Positions 1 through 9,162 of a DNA stretch of 64,000 bases are shown here, piece after piece. This stretch comes from Rhodocyclaceae bacterium (lineage in GTDB: Bacteria > Pseudomonadota > Gammaproteobacteria > Burkholderiales > Rhodocyclaceae). The notes under the pieces are model-generated. The model ran no database searches, was not told the origin of the DNA, and was given only the letters and a program-made list of their open reading frames with translations. The stretch lies in contig JAVBXY010000008.1 in assembly GCA_030824275.1 (NCBI GenBank), positions 172,826 to 236,825 on the forward strand. The letters run 5' to 3'. The translations under genes and the position numbers were made by a program. Each line of letters begins with the position of its first letter. Positions within the stretch are counted from its first letter, which is position 1.

Positions 1-561
1 GATGCGGGAAACTTCGACCACGTCGTCGGCCACCAGGCCGTGGCCACGGGAAATCAGTTCCAGACCCAGCTCGCTCTTGCCGACGCCGGAATCGCCGGTG
101 ATCAGCACGCCCATGCCGAGGACGTCCATGAAGACACCGTGCAGGGTCACCGTTTCAGCCATCTGTCGCGACAGGAAGTGGCGCAGCGTATCGATGATGA
201 AGGCTGAGGAAAGGGGCGTCTGCAACAGCGGTGTGTCGGAGGCTTCGCAGCCCTCGCGGATGGCGTCGGAGATTTCGCAACCATCGGCGACGATCAATGC
301 CGGCGGCCGGGCATTGTAGATTTCCTGCATGTGGTGCACGACCTTTTCCGCCGTTTGTCGCGCGGACCAGGACAGCTCGGGCGCGCCGATGACTTGCAGG
401 CGTTCGGGATGCATCAGGTTCAGATGCCCCACCAGGTCGGCGGGAGAAACCACGTCCTCGTTGGTGCTGATGGCACGCGTCATGGTGCCGCTGACCCACG
501 AGAGCTGGAGGCGCTCGCGGTTCTTTTCAAACAGCTGGGAGACGATCAGCTGGCGTGCCAA
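1..561 (-). CDS. hprK: HPr kinase/phosphorylase, 5' part (cut by window start)
   Basis: About 187 N-terminal residues are present; the rest lies before base 1. In the family this bifunctional cytoplasmic enzyme phosphorylates and dephosphorylates the serine of HPr in the PTS regulatory pathway. The visible part has the N-terminal domain (VGHLNLMHPERLQVIGAPEL) and then the P-loop GDSGVGKSELGLELI near residue 154, followed by HGLVADDVVE. No in-frame ATG lies near the expected start. The likely initiator is a TTG at 559-561 giving MARQLIVSQL, which overlaps the ptsN stop. The gene closes the lptB-rpoN-hpf-ptsN-hprK series. Identity is secure; the start is uncertain. Confidence 0.93.
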   Translation of the reverse strand, partial: MARQLIVSQLFEKNRERLQLSWVSGTMTRAISTNEDVVSPADLVGHLNLMHPERLQVIGAPELSWSARQTAEKVVHHMQEIYNARPPALIVADGCEISDAIREGCEASDTPLLQTPLSSAFIIDTLRHFLSRQMAETVTLHGVFMDVLGMGVLITGDSGVGKSELGLELISRGHGLVADDVVEVSRI

Positions 562-1004
562 TTGGCGAAGAGACCATGGAGCGCCGTGGCGTCGGGCGCG
601 GCTGAAAGCTGCTCGCGGAAGCTACGGTCGGAAAACATTTGTGCCAGCTCGGACAGCAACTGGAGGTGTTGTTCGTTGGCGGCCTCGGGGACCAGCAGGA
701 CGAAAATCAGGCTGACGGGCTGGCCGTCCGGGGCGTCGAACTGGACCGGTGTTTCGAGACGAACAAAGGCGCCCAGCGGCGCTTTCAGGCCCTTGATGCG
801 ACCATGGGGAATGGCGATGGACTGGCCCAGCGCAGTAGAGCCCAGCTTCTCGCGGGCGAACAAGGCGTCGTAAACGGTGCTGCGGGCAAGGCCGTAACGG
901 TTCTCGAAAAGAAGGCCGGTCTGTTCAAAGACTCGCTTCTTGCTGCTGGCATCGAGATTGGCCACCACGTTGTCGAGTGGCAGCAGGGCGGCGATCTGAT
1001 TCAT
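546..1004 (-). CDS. ptsN: PTS IIA-like nitrogen-regulatory protein PtsN
   Basis: This is EIIA-Ntr, the last phosphoryl acceptor of the regulatory nitrogen-related PTS. The protein is 152 residues from the ATG giving MNQIAALLPLDNV. A start nine codons upstream is possible but gives an atypical leader. The phosphorylated histidine is in SIAIPHGRIKG, and the EIIA core VSLIFVLLVPEAANEQHL follows. The gene sits between hpf and hprK, as in many Beta- and Gammaproteobacteria, and its stop overlaps the hprK start. It probably signals nitrogen, carbon or potassium status without transporting sugar; no transporter PTS genes are in the window. Confidence 0.95.
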   Translation of the reverse strand: MNQIAALLPLDNVVANLDASSKKRVFEQTGLLFENRYGLARSTVYDALFAREKLGSTALGQSIAIPHGRIKGLKAPLGAFVRLETPVQFDAPDGQPVSLIFVLLVPEAANEQHLQLLSELAQMFSDRSFREQLSAAPDATALHGLFANWHAS

Positions 1005-1082
1005 GTGGGAACGATCCAGCGAGAGGGGCAACCTGGGCGGCGCGCAGTATAACGCGCCGCCCCGATGGCTGTCGGCATCGTG

Positions 1083-1397
1083 TTATTCGATGGCCTGACG
1101 CTTGTCGTGGGCGTGATCGGAAATCTTTTCCTTGTGCTTGACCACCTGGCGGTCGAGCTTGTCCACCAGCAGGTCGATGGCGGCATAGAGGTCGGCGTCG
1201 GTGGCGTCAGCGAAGATGTCCTTGCCTTTCACGTGCAGCGTGATTTCGGCTTTCTGCTGCAATTTCTCAACGGACAGAATGACGTGCGTGCTGGTCACCT
1301 GGTCGAAATGACGGATGACGCGATCCAGCTTGTTGGTGACGTATTCGCGAATGGCCGGCGTGACTTCGACGTGATGTCCGGTGATGTTGAGATTCAT
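1083..1397 (-). CDS. hpf: ribosome hibernation promoting factor, short form
   Basis: The 104-residue protein begins MNLNITGHHVEVTPAIREYV and carries the S30AE/sigma-54 modulation domain, for example HVILSVEKLQQKAEITLHVK and DLYAAIDLLVDKLDRQVVKHK. Proteins of this family bind the 30S subunit and promote 100S ribosome dimers in stationary phase. The length matches short HPF, and there is no long C-terminal dimerisation extension. It lies 25 bp after rpoN, the usual position that gave the family its old name of sigma-54 modulation protein. An AGGAG-like Shine-Dalgarno precedes the ATG. Confidence 0.95.
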   Translation of the reverse strand: MNLNITGHHVEVTPAIREYVTNKLDRVIRHFDQVTSTHVILSVEKLQQKAEITLHVKGKDIFADATDADLYAAIDLLVDKLDRQVVKHKEKISDHAHDKRQAIE

Positions 1398-1422
1398 GAT
1401 GTCTCCTTTTTACAGAGGTTTC

Positions 1423-2919
1423 TCAGAGGGTCTTTCTGAGGTTGACCGGCGGGATGTTGAGCAATTCGCGGTACTTCGCAACCGTGCGACGTGCCACGAC
1501 GATGCCCTGCTCGCCGAGGATTTCCGCGAGACGGGCATCCGAGAGCGGCTTTTTGCCGTCCTCGGCACTGACCAATTGCTTGATCAGTGCCCGGATCGCG
1601 GTGGAGGAAGCCGCGCCGCCGGTATCGGTGGCGACGTGACTGCCGAAAAAATATTTGAGTTCGTAGACGCCGCGCGGACTGGCCAGATATTTCTGGGTAG
1701 TGACGCGGGAAATCGTCGATTCGTGGAGATTCACCGTCTCGGCGATCTCGCGCAGGGTCAGTGGGCGCATGGCGACTTCGCCGTGGTCGAAGAAGGCGCG
1801 CTGGCGATCGACGATGGCCTGGGAGACGCGCAGGATGGTGTCGAAGCGCTGCTGCACGTTCTTGATCAGCCACTTGGCTTCCTGCAACTGGCTGGCGAGT
1901 CCGGCGTTCGCGCCATTGCCGCTGCGGTGCCGCTGGAGAATGTCGGCGTACATGCGGTTGATGCGCAGGCGTGGCATGGCGTCGTTGTTGAGACTGACGA
2001 TCCATTGGCCGCGCAGTTTGCGCACCGTTACGTCCGGAGTCACGTAGCGGGTGTCGATGGGCGCGTACTGGGCACCGGGACGGGGGTTGAGTGAACGGAT
2101 CAGGGTTTGCGCATCGCGCAGTTCGTCGTCGTTGCACGCCAGCGACTTCTTGATGCGGGCGAAATCGCGGCCAGCCAAGTGGTCTAGGTGACCGTCGACG
2201 ATGAGCAGGGCGAGGTTGCGTTCGGCCGACGGTGCCTGACCTTGCAGTTGCAGCGCCAGGCATTCGCGCGGGTTGCGCGCACCGATGCCGGGCGGGTCGA
2301 GATTCTGGAGGTGGCGCAGGGCAATGCCCAGTTCTTCGAGCAGGGCTTCGCGGAGTTCCGCGTTGGCTTCGCCATCCTCAACATTTTCGCCACCGTCGGC
2401 AGCGTAGTCCGACACGAGCAGGTCGAGGAGTTCTTCCAGCGACTGGGTCAGGTAGCCGTCGTCGTCGAGGGCCTCGACCAGAAAGCCGACCAGCGCCCGG
2501 TCCCGGTCCGGCAACTGGGTCATCGCCAATTGGGTGCCGAGGTGCTCGCGCAGAGAGGTGGAGGCGGCCTGGATTTCGCCGCTGTCGCCATCGTCGTCGT
2601 TGGGGTCGCGGGTGCTGCCGCCGCTGGAGAACTCGGTGCCCCAGCTTTCCTCTTCGCTGCTGCGGGGCGCGTCGTAACGCTCCTCGCTGTCGGTGGCGGC
2701 GGGCGTCTCCTCGACCTTCTGCGGTGTCTGGGTGTCGACGCTGCGTGTGTAGGAAGTGTCTTCCGGCTCGTCGCGTTCGAGCAGCGGATTTTCCTGCAAG
2801 GCCTGCTCGATCTCGGCGTTCAGCTCCAGCGTCGACAATTGCAGCAGCCGGATCGACTGTTGCAATTGGGGCGTCAGGGCCAGGTGTTGCGAGAGCTTGA
2901 GCTGAAGCGCCTGTTTCAT
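1423..2919 (-). CDS. rpoN: RNA polymerase sigma-54 factor
   Basis: The 498-residue protein directs core polymerase to -24/-12 promoters that need enhancer-binding ATPases. The Gln/Leu-rich region I is clear (QLKLSQHLALTPQLQQSIRL), then an acidic region II at about residues 50-120, the core-binding region, the helix-turn-helix LREIAETVNLHESTISRVTT and the RpoN box ARRTVAKYRELLNIP at the C-terminus. The ATG chosen overlaps the lptB stop (TGATG), implying translational coupling; a GTG one codon upstream is the alternative. No sigma-54 promoter was recognised with confidence in the window. Confidence 0.97.
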   Translation of the reverse strand: MKQALQLKLSQHLALTPQLQQSIRLLQLSTLELNAEIEQALQENPLLERDEPEDTSYTRSVDTQTPQKVEETPAATDSEERYDAPRSSEEESWGTEFSSGGSTRDPNDDDGDSGEIQAASTSLREHLGTQLAMTQLPDRDRALVGFLVEALDDDGYLTQSLEELLDLLVSDYAADGGENVEDGEANAELREALLEELGIALRHLQNLDPPGIGARNPRECLALQLQGQAPSAERNLALLIVDGHLDHLAGRDFARIKKSLACNDDELRDAQTLIRSLNPRPGAQYAPIDTRYVTPDVTVRKLRGQWIVSLNNDAMPRLRINRMYADILQRHRSGNGANAGLASQLQEAKWLIKNVQQRFDTILRVSQAIVDRQRAFFDHGEVAMRPLTLREIAETVNLHESTISRVTTQKYLASPRGVYELKYFFGSHVATDTGGAASSTAIRALIKQLVSAEDGKKPLSDARLAEILGEQGIVVARRTVAKYRELLNIPPVNLRKTL

Positions 2920-3653
2920 CACATTCGGAAGTGCTCGCCGAGATAGACCCGACGCACACTTTCATTATCAATGATCTCGGCCGGATGTCCAGCGGCCAAC
3001 ACTTCGCCAGCGTTGATGATGGTGGCGCGGTCGCAGATGCCCAGCGTCTCGCGCACGTTGTGGTCGGTGATCAGCACGCCGATGCCGCGCTCTTTGAGGA
3101 AGCGGATGATCTTCTGGATGTCGATCACGGCAATCGGGTCCACACCGGCGAAGGGTTCATCGAGCAGGATGAAACGCGGGCTGGTGGCCAGGGCGCGGGC
3201 GATTTCGACTCGGCGACGTTCACCGCCGGAGAGCGACACGGCGAGGCTCTTGTGGATGTGGGTGATGTGCAGCTCTTCGAGCAGGGTTTCCAGCCGGTCT
3301 TCGATGGCGGGCTCGTCCAGGCCTTGCAGTTCCAGTACGGCGCGGATGTTTTCGCTCACCGTCAGCTTGCGGAAAACCGAGTTTTCCTGCGGCAGATAGG
3401 ACAGACCGAGCCGCGCGCGCTGGTGGATGGGCATGTGGGTCAGGCGCTGGCTTTCGCTGCCATCTTCGATGCGGATCTCGCCACCGTCGGCGGCAACGAG
3501 GCCGACGATCATGTAGAAACAGGTGGTCTTGCCGGCGCCGTTGGGACCAAGCAGACCGACCACCTCGCCGGCACCGACCTCGAAGGAGACGTCGGTAACG
3601 ACGGTGCGCGCCTTGTATTTCTTGCGCAGGTTGTGGGCGGATAGCTTGCTCAT
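2919..3653 (-). CDS. lptB: LPS export ABC transporter ATP-binding protein LptB
   Basis: This is the cytoplasmic ATPase of LptB2FG, which extracts lipopolysaccharide from the inner membrane. It has 244 residues with Walker [13 protein letters not shown]-loop [12 protein letters not shown], signature [15 protein letters not shown], Walker [17 protein letters not shown] and the switch histidine in [11 protein letters not shown]. An in-frame extension upstream of [14 protein letters not shown] reads into recX and is not native. The ATG overlaps the recX stop (ATGA) and the stop overlaps rpoN. The usual upstream partners lptA, lptC and kdsC are absent here; recX takes their place. Confidence 0.96.
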   Translation of the reverse strand: MSKLSAHNLRKKYKARTVVTDVSFEVGAGEVVGLLGPNGAGKTTCFYMIVGLVAADGGEIRIEDGSESQRLTHMPIHQRARLGLSYLPQENSVFRKLTVSENIRAVLELQGLDEPAIEDRLETLLEELHITHIHKSLAVSLSGGERRRVEIARALATSPRFILLDEPFAGVDPIAVIDIQKIIRFLKERGIGVLITDHNVRETLGICDRATIINAGEVLAAGHPAEIIDNESVRRVYLGEHFRM

Positions 3654-4132
3654 GCGTTCGCGTCGTCCGCGTCTTCCATCGGGTTCTTCAGCAGACGGCG
3701 GATCACGGCGGAAGAGAAGCCCCTGCCCTGGAGGAAACGGGCCTGCCGTGCCCACTCCTTGGCATCAGGCGGCGCCTCTGCGAATTTCTTGCCCCAGACG
3801 ACGCGGGCCTGTTCCAGTTCGTCCGGCAAGTCGGCGCCGGACAACTGCGTCTCCACCAGTTCGGTGGCGACGCCCTTGGTCCGCAGCGTCTGACGCAGAC
3901 GCGCCGGGCCGAGACGCTGGGCATGGCTGCGCAGGTAGCTTTCGGCGAAACGGGCGTCCGATTGCAGGCCGCTGGTCTGGAGTTCGTTGATCACGGTCTC
4001 GATGTCATCGGGGTTTCCATGGGCGGCGAGCTTGCGCGCGAGTTCGATGCGGGTGTGCTCGCGCCGGGCGAGAAGGCCGACTGCGCGCATGCGCAGTTCC
4101 CTCAGGGTCGCCCGGCTGCCCGGTTCATTCAC
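3650..4132 (-). CDS. recX: regulatory protein RecX
   Basis: RecX inhibits or caps RecA filaments. The 160-residue protein shows the three-helix repeats of the family, with [20 protein letters not shown] at the N-terminus, then [20 protein letters not shown] and a third repeat ending [13 protein letters not shown]. It starts at a GTG that overlaps the recA stop (GTGA), so the two are almost certainly co-translated. The last residues are acidic (MEDADDANA) and overlap lptB by four bases. Confidence 0.94.
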   Translation of the reverse strand: MNEPGSRATLRELRMRAVGLLARREHTRIELARKLAAHGNPDDIETVINELQTSGLQSDARFAESYLRSHAQRLGPARLRQTLRTKGVATELVETQLSGADLPDELEQARVVWGKKFAEAPPDAKEWARQARFLQGRGFSSAVIRRLLKNPMEDADDANA

Positions 4133-5148
4133 TCGGCAGCAGCAGCCGGACTCAGCGCGGCGACGCCAACGGCTTCGCGCACTTTGTTCTCGATTTCATA
4201 GGCGATTTCGGGATGCTCGCGCAGGAACTCGCGGGCGTTGTCCTTGCCCTGGCCGATCTTCTCGCCCTTGTAGGCATACCAGGCGCCGGACTTCTCGACG
4301 ATCTTTTGCTCGACGCCGAGTTCGACCACTTCGCCCTGGCGGGAAATGCCTTCGCCATACAGGATGTCGAAGTGGGCTTCGCGGAATGGCGGCGCCACCT
4401 TGTTCTTGACGACCTTGACCTTGGTTTCGTTGCCGATCACCTCGTCGCCCTTCTTGATCGCGCCGGTGCGGCGGATGTCCATGCGCACCGAGGCGTAGAA
4501 CTTCAGCGCGTTGCCGCCGGTGGTGGTTTCCGGGCTGCCGAACATGACGCCGATCTTCATGCGGATCTGGTTGATGAAGATGACTAGGGTGTTGGTGCGC
4601 TTGATGTTGGAGGTCAGCTTGCGCAGGGCTTGCGACATCAGGCGGGCTTGCAGGCCGGGCAACTGATCGCCCATCTCGCCTTCGATTTCGGCCTTGGGCG
4701 TCAGTGCGGCGACCGAGTCGATGACGATCAGATCGACACCGCCGGAACGCACCAGCATGTCGGTGATTTCGAGGCCTTGTTCGCCGGTGTCGGGCTGCGA
4801 AATCAGCAGGTCGGGGACATTCACGCCCAGCTTGGCGGCATAGCCCGGATCGAGAGCGTTTTCCGCGTCGATGTAGGCGGCGACACCGCCGGCCTTCTGG
4901 ATCTCGGCGACGACGTGCAGACACAGGGTAGTCTTGCCTGAGGATTCCGGGCCGTAGATTTCGACCACCCGGCCACGCGGCAGGCCGCCTATGCCCAAGG
5001 CAATATCCAGGCCGAGGGAACCGGTGGACACGGTCTGGATGTCGTCGGTGGCGAGGCCCTCGCCCATCTTCATGATGGAGCCCTTGCCGAACTGCTTTTC
5101 GATCTGGGCCAGCGCGGCTTGCAGCGCCTTGGTCTTGTTGTCGTCCAT
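4129..5148 (-). CDS. recA: recombinase A
   Basis: RecA forms filaments on single-stranded DNA for homologous recombination and SOS activation. It is 339 residues, a normal length, with Walker [15 protein letters not shown], Walker [11 protein letters not shown], the L1/L2 region including [19 protein letters not shown] and [17 protein letters not shown], and a C-terminal domain ending in an Ala-rich tail. A strong AGGAAGG site precedes the ATG. No LexA-type box (CTGT-N8-ACAG) is visible in the short gap to pncC, so the gene may be read from an upstream promoter in the cinA-recA-recX order. Confidence 0.99.
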   Translation of the reverse strand: MDDNKTKALQAALAQIEKQFGKGSIMKMGEGLATDDIQTVSTGSLGLDIALGIGGLPRGRVVEIYGPESSGKTTLCLHVVAEIQKAGGVAAYIDAENALDPGYAAKLGVNVPDLLISQPDTGEQGLEITDMLVRSGGVDLIVIDSVAALTPKAEIEGEMGDQLPGLQARLMSQALRKLTSNIKRTNTLVIFINQIRMKIGVMFGSPETTTGGNALKFYASVRMDIRRTGAIKKGDEVIGNETKVKVVKNKVAPPFREAHFDILYGEGISRQGEVVELGVEQKIVEKSGAWYAYKGEKIGQGKDNAREFLREHPEIAYEIENKVREAVGVAALSPAAAAE

Positions 5149-5175
5149 GGTCTTCCTTCCTGAGTGTTGTTCGGA

Positions 5176-5691
5176 TTATGGCATGCTTCTTGCGCTACAT
5201 GCGAGCTTAAGCAAGCCTTTGAGTGCATGAAGCGTTGCCTGACGGCGGATGCTTTCCCGGTCACCGTCGAAGTGCTGGCGGTCGGTTTCCGGCGCGACAT
5301 CTTTCATGCACCAGGCGAAGCATACGGTGCCCACTGGCTTACCTGGTGAGCCACCCGTCGGTCCTGCGATGCCAGTAATTGCCAAAGAAATCAGTGCGTT
5401 GGAGTTTTTCAGCGCGCCGACGGCCATTTCGGCGGCGGTTTCCAGGCTCACGGCCCCGTGTTTTTCCAGGGTTTCGGGGCGCACCCCCAACATTTCCACC
5501 TTGGCGTCGTTGGCGTAGGTGACGAAACCGCGCTCGAACCAGGCCGAGCTGCCGGCCGTGTGGGTGATCACCTGAGCCGCCCAGCCGCCGGTGCAGGATT
5601 CGGCGGTGGCGATCAAAAGTCGGCGCTGGTCGGGTCTGCCCAATGCGGCCGATCCCAGTTCGGCGGATAAGGCGACGAAGTCCGCGTCCAT
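5176..5691 (-). CDS. pncC: nicotinamide-nucleotide amidohydrolase (stand-alone CinA C-terminal domain)
   Basis: The 171-residue protein is the CinA C-terminal domain alone, which in characterised members deamidates NMN. It has the catalytic Ser/Cys region ATAESCTGGWAAQVIT, then RGFVTYANDAKVEMLGV and the signature AITGIAGPTGGSPGKPVGTV. The N-terminal competence/damage domain of long CinA is missing, as in many Proteobacteria. Residues just before the active site read RPDQRRLLIATAES and are encoded by a copy of the dispersed repeat (5615-5640). The ATG overlaps the pgpA stop. Confidence 0.92.
   Translation of the reverse strand: MDADFVALSAELGSAALGRPDQRRLLIATAESCTGGWAAQVITHTAGSSAWFERGFVTYANDAKVEMLGVRPETLEKHGAVSLETAAEMAVGALKNSNALISLAITGIAGPTGGSPGKPVGTVCFAWCMKDVAPETDRQHFDGDRESIRRQATLHALKGLLKLACSARSMP
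5615..5640 (+). repeat. dispersed short repeat copy 1 (in pncC)
   Basis: AAAAGTCGGCGCTGG matches the repeat core; the tail is divergent (TCGGGTCTGCC). On the pncC strand it encodes DQRRLL in frame, just before the catalytic ATAESCTGG. Confidence 0.7.
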
Positions 5692-6188
5692 CAAAACGGC
5701 AGGAAGGCCTTGAACAGCGCGATGGTCAGCACCGTATAGCCGGCGGCGATGACGTCGTCCATCATGACGCCGAAGCCGTTCTTCACTTTCGTGTCGAAGT
5801 ATTTCGCCGGCTGCGGTTTGACGATGTCGTAGAAGCGGAACCAGAGGAAGGCGCCAAGTTGCCAGATGATTTCCTGCGGCACCATCATCAGCACGGCCCA
5901 GAAGGGCACGATCTCGTCCCAGACGATGGCGCCGTGATCCACCACGCCGAGCGCCCGGCCGGTGATCTGGCAGGCGGCGACGCCGACGGCGAAGGCCAGC
6001 AGCAGGAAGACGGCGAAGCCGATGTCCTCGGGCATGTACATGCGCAGCAGTGGGTAGGTGACCCAGGCGAAGGCGGTGCCGACGGTGCCGGGGGCAAAGC
6101 TCGACAGGCCGCTGCCCATGCCGCAGGCAATGAAGTGGGCCGGGTGATGGACTAGGAACTTGAGGGGAGGCGGAGGTAGTTTGGCCAT
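5691..6188 (-). CDS. pgpA: phosphatidylglycerophosphatase A
   Basis: PgpA is an inner-membrane enzyme that removes phosphate from phosphatidylglycerophosphate to make phosphatidylglycerol. The 165-residue protein has the family motif GLSSFAPGTVGTAFAW, hydrophobic segments such as IGFAVFLLLAFAVGVAACQI, and the acidic site DHGAIVWDEIVPFW. The stretch ending VMMDDVIAAGYTVL also matches the family. It lies between thiL and pncC with a four-base overlap into pncC, the common betaproteobacterial arrangement. Confidence 0.95.
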   Translation of the reverse strand: MAKLPPPPLKFLVHHPAHFIACGMGSGLSSFAPGTVGTAFAWVTYPLLRMYMPEDIGFAVFLLLAFAVGVAACQITGRALGVVDHGAIVWDEIVPFWAVLMMVPQEIIWQLGAFLWFRFYDIVKPQPAKYFDTKVKNGFGVMMDDVIAAGYTVLTIALFKAFLPF

Positions 6189-6202
6189 GGCCAGATGGTC
6201 AC

Positions 6203-7132
6203 TCAGTGGTCAAAGTGGTCGTAGCCGCGACGGGCGGGCGTGATGTCTTTGCCGGCATCGTCGCACAGGATCAGACCGCTCGCCACGATCTCGCCGATGC
6301 GCGTGAGGGGCAGGCCGAGTGGGTGGCCGAGGGTGGTGATGTCAGCGTCGCGATTGGCGGGTGCGGTGAAGACCAGTTCGTAATCGTCGCCGCCAGCGAG
6401 CAGGGCGTCGCGCTCCATGCCCGGCGGCGGCAGATTGGGGATGTGCAGGCGGGCGCCACATTGCGAGCGTTTGAGGATGTGGCCGAGGTCGGCCAGCAGG
6501 CCGTCGGAGACGTCGATGGCGGCGCTGGCGAGGCCGCGCAGGGCGAGACCGAGGGCGACGCGGGGCTGGGGACGGTGCAGGGCGGCGAGGCAGTCGCTTA
6601 GCCGGGGTTCGCTGAGGGCGATCTTCCCTTGCAGGTGGGCCAGCCCAAGCGCAGCGCGGCCCGGCGTACCGGACACCCAAACGGAATCGCCAAGCTTCGC
6701 GCCGTCGCGGCGCAGGGCCTGTCCGGCGGGCACTTCGCCGAGGATGGTGACGGAAAAGGCGCGCGGCCCTCGTGTCGTGTCGCCACCGACGAGATCGACA
6801 CCGTGGGCATCGGCACAGGCGAAGAAGCCTTTGGCGAAAGCCTCCACCCACGCAAAAGTCGGCTCTGGTAGCACGGCGCCCAGCGTCGCCCAGCGCGGCG
6901 TCGCGCCCATGGCGGCCATGTCGGAGAGGTTCACCGCCAGCGTCTTCCAGCCCAAGTCTTCCGGGTCTGTGTCGGCGAGGAAGTGGATGCCTTCCACCAG
7001 CATGTCGGTGGACACGGCCAATTCATGACCGGCTGAAGGCCGGATCAGGGCGGCATCGTCGCCGACGCCGAGCAGGGTGTTTTTGGTGGCCCGGGTGAAG
7101 CAGCGGGCGATCAGGTCGAATTCCGGGGACAC
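6203..7132 (-). CDS. thiL: thiamine-monophosphate kinase
   Basis: ThiL phosphorylates thiamine monophosphate to the diphosphate cofactor. The protein is 309 residues from a GTG giving MSPEFDLIARCF; the longer frame upstream belongs to nusB. It has the AIRS/PurM fold motifs LGVGDDAALIRPS, VNLSDMAAMGATPRW, LVGGDTTRGP, AIDVSDGLLADLGHIL and LAGGDDYELVFTAP. A dispersed-repeat copy (6854-6879) encodes VLPEPTFAWV in frame, just after the conserved W of the GATPRW segment. The other thiamin genes, thiD and thiE, lie 45 kb away. Confidence 0.96.
   Translation of the reverse strand: MSPEFDLIARCFTRATKNTLLGVGDDAALIRPSAGHELAVSTDMLVEGIHFLADTDPEDLGWKTLAVNLSDMAAMGATPRWATLGAVLPEPTFAWVEAFAKGFFACADAHGVDLVGGDTTRGPRAFSVTILGEVPAGQALRRDGAKLGDSVWVSGTPGRAALGLAHLQGKIALSEPRLSDCLAALHRPQPRVALGLALRGLASAAIDVSDGLLADLGHILKRSQCGARLHIPNLPPPGMERDALLAGGDDYELVFTAPANRDADITTLGHPLGLPLTRIGEIVASGLILCDDAGKDITPARRGYDHFDH
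6854..6879 (+). repeat. dispersed short repeat copy 2 (in thiL)
   Basis: AAAAGTCGGCTCTGG plus tail TAGCACGGCGCC. It encodes VLPEPTFA on the thiL strand, with one core change that turns Ala into Glu. Confidence 0.75.
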
Positions 7133-7136
7133 GGAA

Positions 7137-7574
7137 TCAGGCCCGCTGGATCTCCGTTGTCCGCAGGTCGGCGGCCAGCTTGTCAAGCACGCCATTGACG
7201 AACTTGTGGCCGTCGGTGCCGCCGTAAGTCTTGGCCAGTTCGATGGCCTCGTTGATGATCACGCGGTAGGGCGTTTCCAGGTGCAGCTTGAGTTCGCAGG
7301 CACCGAGCAACAGGATGCCGCGCTCGATGGGCGAGACTTCCTCCCAGACGCGGTCAATGTGCGGCGCGATGTCGGCACGCAGTTCCTCGGCGTGCTTCAG
7401 GGCCTCGGCCAGCAGCATTTTGTAGAGCTTGGTGTCGATCTTGTCGAAACCGGCCACACCTTCGGCCTGGACCTGGATCGCGGCTTCGTCCTGGCCGCCG
7501 ACCATGTGCTGGTACAGCCCCTGGACGACGAACTCGCGGGCGCGACGACGCGGTGATTTGTTCGGCGGGTTCAC
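7137..7574 (-). CDS. nusB: transcription antitermination factor NusB
   Basis: The 145-residue RNA-binding protein joins NusE/S10 in rRNA antitermination. The frame remains open far upstream, but that extension is antisense-like and overlaps ribH. The chosen GTG start ([20 protein letters not shown]) overlaps the ribH stop as GTGA. Motifs include [29 protein letters not shown] and [20 protein letters not shown], then NGVLDKLA, all canonical. The ribH-nusB-thiL order is widely conserved. Confidence 0.96.
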   Translation of the reverse strand: MNPPNKSPRRRAREFVVQGLYQHMVGGQDEAAIQVQAEGVAGFDKIDTKLYKMLLAEALKHAEELRADIAPHIDRVWEEVSPIERGILLLGACELKLHLETPYRVIINEAIELAKTYGGTDGHKFVNGVLDKLAADLRTTEIQRA

Positions 7575-8029
7575 TTCACCGCCTTGAGCAGATTCGCCAT
7601 TTCGATGGCGGCCTGAGCAGCTTCGCCACCTTTTTGCACCATGCGCACTTCGGCCTGATCGTCGTTCTCGGTGGTCAGCACCGCATTGGCGATGGGCACG
7701 CCGGTGTTGAGCTGCACGTCGGTGATGCCACGCGCGGATTCGTTGGAGACGATTTCGAAGTGATAGGTCTCGCCACGGATCACGGCGCCGAGGGCGACGA
7801 GGGCGTCGAACTTGCCGCTCTGCGCCATGGCTTGCAGCGTCAGCGGTAGCTCCAGCGCGCCGGGCACGGTGGCGTAGGTTACGTCGGCATCGGCGACGCC
7901 GAGGCGGGCGAGTTCCGTCAGGCAGCCGGAACGCAGGCCGTCGCCGACCTTCTCGTTGAAGCGGCTCTGAACGATGCCGATGCGCAGGCCCTTGCCGGCC
8001 AGATTGGGTTCGAGTTCGCGAATGCTCAT
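7571..8029 (-). CDS. ribH: 6,7-dimethyl-8-ribityllumazine synthase
   Basis: RibH condenses the 5-amino-6-ribitylaminouracil and dihydroxybutanone phosphate intermediates into lumazine. It has 152 residues, with [16 protein letters not shown], then [15 protein letters not shown], and the signature [20 protein letters not shown]. It lies between the dihydroxybutanone phosphate synthase gene and nusB. Its ATG overlaps the upstream stop. Confidence 0.97.
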   Translation of the reverse strand: MSIRELEPNLAGKGLRIGIVQSRFNEKVGDGLRSGCLTELARLGVADADVTYATVPGALELPLTLQAMAQSGKFDALVALGAVIRGETYHFEIVSNESARGITDVQLNTGVPIANAVLTTENDDQAEVRMVQKGGEAAQAAIEMANLLKAVK

Positions 8030-9123
8030 GACTTGTCCATTTCAAAATAGCCGGTGACTTCGAGGCCGAAGCCGGCCATGCTGGGCATCTTGCGGCGGCT
8101 GGCCATCAGGCGCATCTTGCCGACGCCGACTTCGCGCAGGATTTGGGCGCCGATGCCGTAGATTCGCGGGTCCCACTTCTGTGCCGGGCGCGTCGCGCTG
8201 TCGTCCTTTAGCGCCGTCAGCAGGGCGTTGCCGGATTCCGCGCGATGCAACATCACCAGCACCCCACGGCCCTCGGCAGCGATGGCGGCCAGGGCCGCGT
8301 CGACGCTGTAGGTGTGGCGCTGGCTCTTGCGGTCGAGAAAGTCGAGGACGGAGATCGACTCATGCACGCGCACCAGCGTGTCCTCGTCGGCCTTGATCTC
8401 GCCTTTGGACAGAGCCAGGTGTACGTCACCGCTGCTGCGATCCTCGAAGGCGCGCAGGCGGAAGCTGCCTTGGGCGCAATCCACTTCCTTGTCCGCGACG
8501 CACTCGATGAGCTTCTCGTTCTCCGAGCGGTAGTGGATCAGGTCGCGGATGGTGCCGATCTTCAGATTGTGTTCGGCGGCGAATTCGATCAGGTCCGGCA
8601 GACGGGCCATGGTGCCGTCGTCCTTGAGGATTTCGCAGATCACCGAGGCCGGCGTCAGGCCCGCCATCTGGGCCAGGTCGCAACCGGCTTCGGTATGGCC
8701 GGCGCGCACCAGCACGCCGCCGTTCTGTGCCATCAGCGGGAAGATGTGGCCGGGCTGGACGATGTCGGCGGGCTTGGCGTTCTTGGCTACAGCGGCTTGC
8801 ACGGTGCGCGAGCGGTCGTGGGCCGAGATACCGGTGGTGACGCCCTCGGCGGCCTCAATGGAGACGGTGAAGGCGGTGCCGTGGGGCGTCTTGTTGTCGC
8901 GCACCATCAGCGGCAGGTCGAGCTGGTGGCAGCGGGCCTCGGTCAGGGTGAGGCAGATCAGACCCCGGCCCCACTTGGCCATGAAGTTGATGGCTTCGGG
9001 GGTGACGTGTTCGGCGGCGAGGACGAGATCGCCCTCGTTCTCGCGGTCTTCCTCGTCCACGAGGATGACCATGCGGCCGGCGCGGAACTCGGCGACGATT
9101 TCGGAAACGGAAGCGATGCTCAT
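8026..9123 (-). CDS. ribBA: 3,4-dihydroxy-2-butanone-4-phosphate synthase with degenerate GTP cyclohydrolase II-like domain
   Basis: The N-terminal half (about residues 1-205) is a clear DHBP synthase: [31 protein letters not shown] and [20 protein letters not shown]. The C-terminal half resembles GTP cyclohydrolase II, with [14 protein letters not shown] and [19 protein letters not shown], but it lacks the zinc-binding cysteine cluster (C-x10-C-x-C) that normally follows VRVH. It is therefore probably a RibBX-type protein with only DHBP synthase activity, and a separate RibA is expected elsewhere. It has 365 residues and lies between ribE and ribH. Confidence 0.93.
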   Translation of the reverse strand: MSIASVSEIVAEFRAGRMVILVDEEDRENEGDLVLAAEHVTPEAINFMAKWGRGLICLTLTEARCHQLDLPLMVRDNKTPHGTAFTVSIEAAEGVTTGISAHDRSRTVQAAVAKNAKPADIVQPGHIFPLMAQNGGVLVRAGHTEAGCDLAQMAGLTPASVICEILKDDGTMARLPDLIEFAAEHNLKIGTIRDLIHYRSENEKLIECVADKEVDCAQGSFRLRAFEDRSSGDVHLALSKGEIKADEDTLVRVHESISVLDFLDRKSQRHTYSVDAALAAIAAEGRGVLVMLHRAESGNALLTALKDDSATRPAQKWDPRIYGIGAQILREVGVGKMRLMASRRKMPSMAGFGLEVTGYFEMDKS

Positions 9124-9162
9124 GGCGATGGGGAAGTGGCGGCCTGACGAAGGGAGCGCATT

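Noticed and set aside
5149..5175. LexA box upstream of recA
   Set aside because: No CTGT-N8-ACAG pattern in the short gap or near the pncC end.
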